Source of the DNA: Microvirga splendida
GTDB lineage: Bacteria; Pseudomonadota; Alphaproteobacteria; Rhizobiales; Beijerinckiaceae
Direction of reading: 5' to 3'
DNA length: 64,000 nt
Assembly (NCBI RefSeq): GCF_016427565.1
Contig: NZ_JAELXT010000003.1
Location: 1-64,000 of the forward strand
Of the stretch, positions 59,770 through 64,000 are shown in pieces; positions within the stretch are counted from its first letter, which is position 1; each line of letters starts with the position of its first letter. The notes beneath the pieces were generated by a model that saw only the letters and a program-made list of their open reading frames with translations, had not been told where the DNA came from and did not search any database. A program made the translations under genes and the position numbers.

Positions 59770-59784
59770 TTAATGTTTTCCTAA
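59770..59784 (-). promoter_or_regulatory. Candidate CtrA box upstream of sciP
   Basis: TTAA-TGTTTTC-CTAA on the plus strand, i.e. TTAG-N7-TTAA on the minus strand: seven of eight conserved bases of TTAA-N7-TTAA with correct spacing, 57-71 bases before the sciP start. Confidence 0.6.
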
Positions 59785-59825
59785 GCCCGATCAGGCGGTT
59801 ACGAGAGTGCCTAAGCTTAGCCATA

Positions 59826-59837
59826 AACGTTAACGTT
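59826..59837. promoter_or_regulatory. Perfect palindrome AACGTTAACGTT
   Basis: A 12-base perfect palindrome with a central GTTAAC, in the sciP-mnmA gap. It contains TTAAC on both strands and might be another regulator site for sciP. The other contents of this 354-base gap are the CtrA box and the repeats. Confidence 0.45.
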
Positions 59838-59881
59838 GGCTTATTCCGGCGCACTTTCCCTTTAAGATTTGTGGCGCAGGG

Positions 59882-59928
59882 GCATCGGACCCAAAAGTGG
59901 AATGCACTTTTGGGATCCATTCCGATGC
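59882..59928. repeat. Dispersed palindromic repeat, type 1
   Basis: GCATCGGACCCAAAAGTGG facing CACTTTTGGGATCCATTCCGATGC around AATG; almost the same as the copy at 30217. Followed after about 50 bases by a type 2 unit. Confidence 0.85.
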
Positions 59929-59980
59929 TCAATCCTTGAAGCGGCGCGTCGCGTTGAGCGGACCCAAAGGGCCGCGCCGT

Positions 59981-60016
59981 GAAAACGGGTCCACTTTTCC
60001 GCACGATGCGCTATAG
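59981..60016. repeat. Dispersed palindromic repeat, type 2 (partial)
   Basis: GAAAACGGGTCCACTTTTCC followed by GCACGATGCGCTATAG. The right half agrees with the unit at 29217 (CCACTTTTCCGCACGATGCG). The left half is eroded. It lies about 50 bases before mnmA. Confidence 0.7.
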
Positions 60017-60067
60017 AAGGGCTTTGGCCCCTCCCGTGCGCCGCCTTGAACGGCGCCTCTGGATGGA

Positions 60068-61225
60068 ATGATGCTCAACTCACTCGACCTGCCTACAGAA
60101 CCCTCGAAGACCCGCGTCGTGGTTGCGATGTCGGGCGGCGTGGACTCGTCCGTCGTCGCGGCCCTGCTCAAGCGCGAGGGCTATGATGTCATCGGCATCA
60201 CGCTGCAGCTCTACGATCACGGGGCCGCCGCGCACCGCAAGGGTGCCTGCTGCGCCGGCCAGGACATCTACGATGCCCGGCGGGTGGCGGAGGCCATCGG
60301 CATCCCCCATTACGTGCTCGATTACGAGGCCCGCTTCCGCGAGGCCGTGATCGACCGCTTCACCCAGAGCTATCTGGCGGGCGAGACGCCGATCCCCTGC
60401 GTCGAGTGCAACCGCTCGATCAAGTTCCGCGACCTCCTGGAGACGGCCCGAGAGCTGGGCGCCGACGTGCTGGCGACCGGCCATTATGTGGCGAGCCGCC
60501 GTCTGCCCGACGGCCGCCGGGCCCTCCACCGCGCCGCCGACCCGGACCGGGACCAGAGTTATTTCCTCTATGCGACCACGCCGGAGCAGCTCGACCTGCT
60601 GCGGTTCCCCCTGGGCGAGCTGCCGAAGGACCAGGTGAGAGAACTGGCGCGCGAGTTCGGGCTCACCGTGGCGGAAAAGGCCGACAGCCAGGACATCTGC
60701 TTCGTCACGCAGGGCCGCTACAGCGACGTGATCGAGCGCCTGAAGCCCGGCGCCGTGCAGGGCGGCGAGATCGTCCATATCGACGGCCGGGTGCTCGGGC
60801 GCCACGAGGGCATCATCCATTACACGGTGGGGCAGCGGAAGGGCCTCGGCCTCTCCGTCGGCGAGCCGCTCTACGTGGTCCGGCTCGAGGCCAAGGAGGC
60901 CCGCGTGGTGGTGGGCCCCCAGGAGGCGCTGGCCACCCGGCTGATCCGCGTGACGGACGTGAACTGGCTCGGCGACGTGCCCCTCGGCTCTTTAAGCGAG
61001 AAGGGCATGGAGGTGGCCGTGCGCGTGCGCTCCACCCGCGAGCCGCGTCCGGCGATCCTGCGATCCACAGGAACAAGCACTACGGTCGAGCTGTTATCGG
61101 CGGAAGACGGGGTGTCTCCCGGTCAAGCTTGTGTCATCTATGAGAGCGATGCTCCGCGGGCACGTGTGCTTGGCGGGGGGACGATTGCTCGCACAATGGC
61201 CGAAGCCGCACCCGCCGCGGCCTGA
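60068..61225 (+). CDS. mnmA: tRNA-specific 2-thiouridylase MnmA
   Basis: A 385-residue enzyme that thiolates U34 of tRNA Lys, Glu and Gln. PP-loop ATP motif [20 protein letters not shown]; the two catalytic cysteines are in [12 protein letters not shown] and [25 protein letters not shown] is typical of the family. ATGs at 60068 and 60071 are both possible. It runs independently of sciP and is followed by the PmtA-like gene after 22 bases. Confidence 0.95.
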   Translation: MMLNSLDLPTEPSKTRVVVAMSGGVDSSVVAALLKREGYDVIGITLQLYDHGAAAHRKGACCAGQDIYDARRVAEAIGIPHYVLDYEARFREAVIDRFTQSYLAGETPIPCVECNRSIKFRDLLETARELGADVLATGHYVASRRLPDGRRALHRAADPDRDQSYFLYATTPEQLDLLRFPLGELPKDQVRELAREFGLTVAEKADSQDICFVTQGRYSDVIERLKPGAVQGGEIVHIDGRVLGRHEGIIHYTVGQRKGLGLSVGEPLYVVRLEAKEARVVVGPQEALATRLIRVTDVNWLGDVPLGSLSEKGMEVAVRVRSTREPRPAILRSTGTSTTVELLSAEDGVSPGQACVIYESDAPRARVLGGGTIARTMAEAAPAAA

Positions 61226-61247
61226 GGCCTCGACCGAAGGGACCTTT

Positions 61248-61889
61248 ATGACGGATGGAGCGACCACCGTCCTGATGCGCAAGGCTTATGCGCGTTGGGC
61301 GCCGATCTACGACCTCGTCTACGACAAGCTCACCGAGCCGGCCGCCCGGGCCGCCGTGAACGCCGCCGTCGCCTGCGGTCCCAAGGTGCTGGAGGCCGGC
61401 GTCGGCACGGGCCTGTCCCTGGGTTATTACCCCGCGCACGCCGAGGTCTATGGGGTCGATCTCTCGGAGGACATGCTCCGCCGGGCCCAGGAGAAGGTCG
61501 ACAGGCGGGGCCTCACCCACGTGAAGAGCCTGCAGGTGATGGACGTCACCCGCCTCGGCTTCCCGGACGGGACTTTCGACGCGGTGACGGCCCAGTTCAT
61601 CATCACCCTTGTGCCGGAGCCCGAGACGGCCCTGGACGAGTTCATGCGTGTGCTCAGGCCCGGCGGCGAGATCGTGCTCGCCAACCATTGGGGCCAGCCC
61701 TCCGGGCCCGTCGCCAAGGTTGAGGAGATGGTCTCGCCCATCGCCAAGGCCATCGGCTGGAGTTCGGCCTTCAAGGCATCGCGGGTCGAGAACTGGGCGC
61801 AGCGGACCGGGCGCATGGAGGTCGTGGAGCTGCGGTCCCTGTTTCCGAGCGGCTTCTTCAAGCTCATGAGAATCAAGAAGAAAGCCTGA
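61248..61889 (+). CDS. pmtA: Class I SAM methyltransferase, PmtA-like (phosphatidylethanolamine N-methyltransferase)
   Basis: A 213-residue Rossmann-fold methyltransferase. Start MTDGATTVLMRKAYARWAPI then YDLVYDKL, a pattern of Rhodobacter/Sinorhizobium-type PmtA, which methylates phosphatidylethanolamine to phosphatidylcholine; motif I is VLEAGVGTGLSLGYYP, motif II VMDVTRLGFPDGTFDAV and motif IV LRPGGEIVLANHW. UbiE-like methyltransferases share these motifs, so the lipid role is likely, not certain. Phosphatidylcholine is normal in Hyphomicrobiales. Second gene after mnmA. Confidence 0.78.
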   Translation: MTDGATTVLMRKAYARWAPIYDLVYDKLTEPAARAAVNAAVACGPKVLEAGVGTGLSLGYYPAHAEVYGVDLSEDMLRRAQEKVDRRGLTHVKSLQVMDVTRLGFPDGTFDAVTAQFIITLVPEPETALDEFMRVLRPGGEIVLANHWGQPSGPVAKVEEMVSPIAKAIGWSSAFKASRVENWAQRTGRMEVVELRSLFPSGFFKLMRIKKKA

Positions 61890-61999
61890 CAGTTCGGGGC
61901 GGCCGGATGAGCCATGCGCTGCCGGGCCGAGACGTGACTTTCGGGCTCAAAGCCCTATCTCCAGGGGCAGGGCAACTCCAGATCACGAAAGCACTTCCA

Positions 62000-62218
62000 A
62001 TGCGCCTTTTCATGTTCACCTCCCAGGCCAAGGACGATCTTCACGCTTTTGCAGGTGATGAATCCGGCACCAAGCTCCCGGCCAAATACGCCCCCTGGGG
62101 GCTGACCGGCACGCTGAACTCACGCGAGACCCCGCCGCACAAGTTCTCCCGCAAGGCCATCGAGCAGGCGGTTTCGACCGAGGGCTTCCAGCTCTGGCGG
62201 ATGAAGCCCAAGGGCTGA
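62000..62218 (+). CDS. Small conserved hypothetical protein
   Basis: A 72-residue protein, MRLFMFTSQAKDDLHAFAGD then KLPAKYAPWGLTGTLNSRE and FSRKAIEQAVSTEGFQLWRM. I know similar short hypotheticals from other Hyphomicrobiales, with conserved FTS, A-F-A-G-D and GFQLWR, but no function. No signal peptide or TM. An earlier start at 61907 would add a 31-residue extension with no likely role. It follows the PmtA-like gene by 110 bases. Confidence 0.72.
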   Translation: MRLFMFTSQAKDDLHAFAGDESGTKLPAKYAPWGLTGTLNSRETPPHKFSRKAIEQAVSTEGFQLWRMKPKG

Positions 62219-62343
62219 CCGGAGCGACCCGCATTCAACCCTGGACGGCCGCGGCTCTTCGAGCGCATCCCGCCGAAATCCTGCCGTCCAGGCGCATGGC
62301 CGACGGGGTGGCGACAAATCCGTACTTTCCCTGCGGGTCTTTC

Positions 62344-62373
62344 TTGACACTGGGGGCGAACCTTCCCTATATC
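62344..62373 (+). promoter_or_regulatory. Sigma-70 promoter of tRNA-Met
   Basis: TTGACA at 62344-62349 and CTATAT at 62367-62372 (or TATATC) with 17 bases between, about 35 bases before the tRNA. Confidence 0.75.
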
Positions 62374-62409
62374 GCGCTTGCCTGACGCGGGGTCCGCCCC
62401 GCTGCCTGG

Positions 62410-62486
62410 GGCGGAGTAGCTCAGTTGGTCAGAGCAGAGGAATCATAATCCTTGTGTCGGGGGTTCAAATCCCTCCTCCGCTACCA
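62410..62486 (+). tRNA. tRNA-Met, elongator type (anticodon CAT)
   Basis: A 77-base cloverleaf: acceptor GGCGGAG / CTCCGCT, D-arm GCTCAGTTGGTCAGAGC, anticodon loop ATCATAA (CAT), T-arm GGGGGTTCAAATCCCTC and encoded CCA. It has the elongator shape and lacks the three G:C pairs of initiator tRNA. CAT may also mark tRNA-Ile2 with lysidine, but the acceptor resembles alphaproteobacterial elongator Met. First pair is G:T. The next 200 bases are AT-rich and hold nothing I recognise. Confidence 0.92.
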
Positions 62487-62690
62487 CCTATGACTTAAGT
62501 GACTGAAATAGATAAAAAAATTTATGTTTTGGCCTCGTGAGTGGTAGCGCCTCCCGCACGGAACGCTCAATAACTTCTGTTGCCTGAGCAGGCGGTTGTG
62601 TTGATTGCGAGCGTCTGCTTTTGATCCCAAGCAGAACTTCGTGCTTCCGAGAGGCTTTATTGGATCCGACGTCCAAAAGCTGTTCACGAC

Positions 62691-63131
62691 CTATTCGCCA
62701 AGCCGGGAGCTTCCGCGGCGTCCGCTCCCGGATGCTGGACGGGTGACGCGTCTGCGGGTCTCTGCCTTCAGAAGCTTGCGGAATGTCGGGCATTCCAGAT
62801 GCGACGGGGCTGGACATTCGGCCACGTGCCGAAGTGCATCCCGCAGCATCCGCAGGTCGAGCATCTGGCGCTGCAAATCATCCGCCTTTGCGTGCAACTG
62901 ATCGCGGGGAATGTTGGGCCGGCCATCTTTGCCGAACATGCCCGCGATCTCGGTGAGGGAAAAGCCTGCCGTTTTTCCGAGCTCGATCAAGGACAGCTTC
63001 AAGAGGACGTCAGCATCGAATTGCCGCCGCAGCCCATGCCGGCTGATCGACCGGATCAAGCCGATCTCCTCATAGTAGCGTAGCGTCGAGGGCGGCACGC
63101 GTGATCGTTCGGCAACCTCTCCAATATCCAT
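62691..63131 (-). CDS. MerR-family transcriptional regulator
   Basis: A 146-residue regulator with an N-terminal MerR HTH (IGEVAERSRVPPSTLRYYEE, GLIRSISRHGLRRQFDADVL), a dimerisation helix and a C-terminal Cys region AECPAPSHLECPTF (two Cys seven apart). The cysteines might bind a metal, or sense an oxidant or drug; the SoxR iron-sulfur motif (CxxCxC) is absent. It diverges from the MFS exporter, with the typical 19-bp-spacer promoter in between, which it would control. Start MDIGEV at 63131 (or the ATG one codon before). Confidence 0.9.
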   Translation of the reverse strand: MDIGEVAERSRVPPSTLRYYEEIGLIRSISRHGLRRQFDADVLLKLSLIELGKTAGFSLTEIAGMFGKDGRPNIPRDQLHAKADDLQRQMLDLRMLRDALRHVAECPAPSHLECPTFRKLLKAETRRRVTRPASGSGRRGSSRLGE

Positions 63132-63142
63132 CATTCTTGTGC

Positions 63143-63173
63143 TTGACCTCAAGTTGACTTGAAGTCGTAGCCT
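63143..63173 (+). promoter_or_regulatory. MerR-type operator/promoter with 19-bp spacer
   Basis: TTGACC at 63143-63148 and TAGCCT at 63168-63173 are 19 bases apart, the over-long spacing that MerR regulators correct by DNA distortion. The spacer contains TCAAGT-TG-ACTTGA (63149-63162), a perfect dyad that agrees with the SoxR box CTCAAGTTAACTTGAG in all but the centre. It points toward the MFS gene. Confidence 0.8.
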
Positions 63174-63207
63174 CTCCCGAATCGTCAATTCGAGCAAGAG
63201 GCACGCT

Positions 63208-64000
63208 ATGACCATCACCACGATCTCGAGGCAGACACAGATCTGGCAGGACCCGCGCGCCATAGCGCTCCTGATGGCTGCGTCGCTCACCACGATGGCC
63301 AATGCCACGATCAGTCCCGCTCTCCCCGGGCTCGAGCGCCTGTTCGCGGATGATCCGAATGCCGCGATGCTGGTCCGACTGCTGGTGCCCGCACCCTCTC
63401 TCAGCGTAGCCATCTTCGCGCCATTCGCCGGCCTCGTTGCTGATTGGTACGGTCGGCGTCATATGCTTCTTGCCGGGGTCATCCTCTTCGTGATCGCTGG
63501 ATGCGCGGGGCTGTTCCTTCCCGACCTGCCCACCATTTTTGCCAGCCGTCTGATACTGGGGCTGGCCGTCGCCCTCATCATGACGGCGCAGACCGCGCTC
63601 ATCGGGGACTACTTCACTGGGGACAACCGGAGCGCATTGTCAGGACTTCAGATATCGGCCCGAAACTTCGGGGGGCTCGTGTTCATCTCGCTCGCCGGAT
63701 GGTTCGCTGCGGTCTCGCCGCGCCTGCCGTTTCTTATCTATGGAGTTGCCGCGGTCTTCCTGCCGCTGATGTGGAAGACCATCAAGGACACGTTACGGAC
63801 CTCGTTCAATTCGAGTCCCAAGCTGGACGACCGCTCCCTCAAACCTTCTTCGTGGGCCCTCGCCTTCACGTTGCTCGTGGTTCTTCAGGCCGTAACGAAC
63901 ATGGTCTTTTTCGTCATGCCGACTCAGTTGTCGTTCTTCTTCGCAGCGGCAGGCTATAGCAGCCCAGTGATGACGGGTTCAGCGCTCGGCATCCTGATGC
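63208..64000 (+). CDS. MFS transporter, 3' part outside the window
   Basis: At least 264 residues of a major facilitator exporter of the drug:H+ antiporter type. It begins MTITTISRQTQIWQDPRAIA; TM1 is LLMAASLTTMANATISPALP; the A-like motif between TM2 and TM3 is GLVADWYGRRHMLLAG; six to eight TM helices are present before the edge. It would extrude a drug or metabolite under control of the divergent MerR regulator. The start follows AAGAGGCACGCT. The substrate is unknown. Confidence 0.88.
   Translation, partial: MTITTISRQTQIWQDPRAIALLMAASLTTMANATISPALPGLERLFADDPNAAMLVRLLVPAPSLSVAIFAPFAGLVADWYGRRHMLLAGVILFVIAGCAGLFLPDLPTIFASRLILGLAVALIMTAQTALIGDYFTGDNRSALSGLQISARNFGGLVFISLAGWFAAVSPRLPFLIYGVAAVFLPLMWKTIKDTLRTSFNSSPKLDDRSLKPSSWALAFTLLVVLQAVTNMVFFVMPTQLSFFFAAAGYSSPVMTGSALGILM

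Noticed and set aside
1..64000. CRISPR arrays, insertion sequences, prophage or integrase genes
   Set aside because: I saw no regularly spaced direct repeats, transposase motifs or phage structural genes; the holin-like name at 44.7 kb is a family label (YqjE) and not evidence for a phage.

Overview
The window reads as chromosomal DNA of a GC-rich alphaproteobacterium of the order Hyphomicrobiales (Rhizobiales), most like Methylobacteriaceae such as Microvirga or Methylobacterium. That placement is inferred from gene content and order: a ChpT/CtrA/SciP cell-cycle module, an EipA-type DUF1134 protein, the order SRP RNA-dnaX-ybaB-recR, the order rpmH-rnpA-yidC-(engB)-argB, a two-spacing GGAAC-N16/17-CGTT promoter class, and an rpmH that starts with GTG. 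I saw no rRNA, CRISPR array, insertion sequence or prophage.

Layout. 0-10.6 kb (minus strand): a tightly overlapping Yej-type oligopeptide/microcin C importer with two paralogous binding proteins, a DUF4260 membrane gene between them and the permeases, then a metal cation exporter, phosphopentomutase and a truncated secreted protein. 10.6-16.3 kb: an anchored cytochrome c with a long Ala/Pro tail, kdsB-pheA-GNAT, a repeat island, a strong sigma-70 promoter driving a structured RNA (possibly 6S RNA), nudC, a HIT protein and the SRP RNA. 16.3-24.8 kb: dnaX-ybaB-recR, a HWE/HisKA_2-type sensor kinase, dapD-dapE, a membrane protein, truA and a GNAT. 24.8-35.5 kb: def-fmt, rmuC, a DUF892 protein, a HAD nucleotidase, argB, DUF423, engB, a CYTH/CHAD protein, then yidC-rnpA-rpmH. 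35.7-39.6 kb: a VTT-domain membrane protein coupled to a flavin disulfide reductase, an orphan histidine kinase, and tRNA-Arg.

39.8-51.2 kb is a stress and signalling region. It holds small membrane and stress genes, a second DUF892 protein, a LuxR/LuxI quorum-sensing pair whose luxI is frameshifted, an XRE regulator, a four-gene envelope-stress operon, two receiver-only response regulators, a UV-damage endonuclease, a SWIB-domain protein and several secreted or hypothetical proteins. At least five exact and three near-exact matches to the EcfG (general stress response) promoter lie directly upstream of these genes and of the distant DUF892 gene at 27.8 kb. This is the most striking pattern in the window: a clustered general-stress regulon.

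51.2-60 kb: a coiled-coil protein with a perfect palindrome in its leader, EipA, a HAD hydrolase, CysQ, then a cell-cycle/flagellar locus (chpT, ctrA, fliJ, a stand-alone FlbD-like HTH, sciP) with candidate CtrA and GANTC sites. 60-64 kb: mnmA, a PmtA-like methyltransferase, a small conserved protein, tRNA-Met, and a divergent MerR regulator/MFS exporter pair with a 19-bp-spacer MerR-type promoter; the exporter runs off the end.

Palindromic repeats of two related types are scattered in intergenic gaps. At three loci they occur as an ordered pair, and one copy supplies the argB stop codon.
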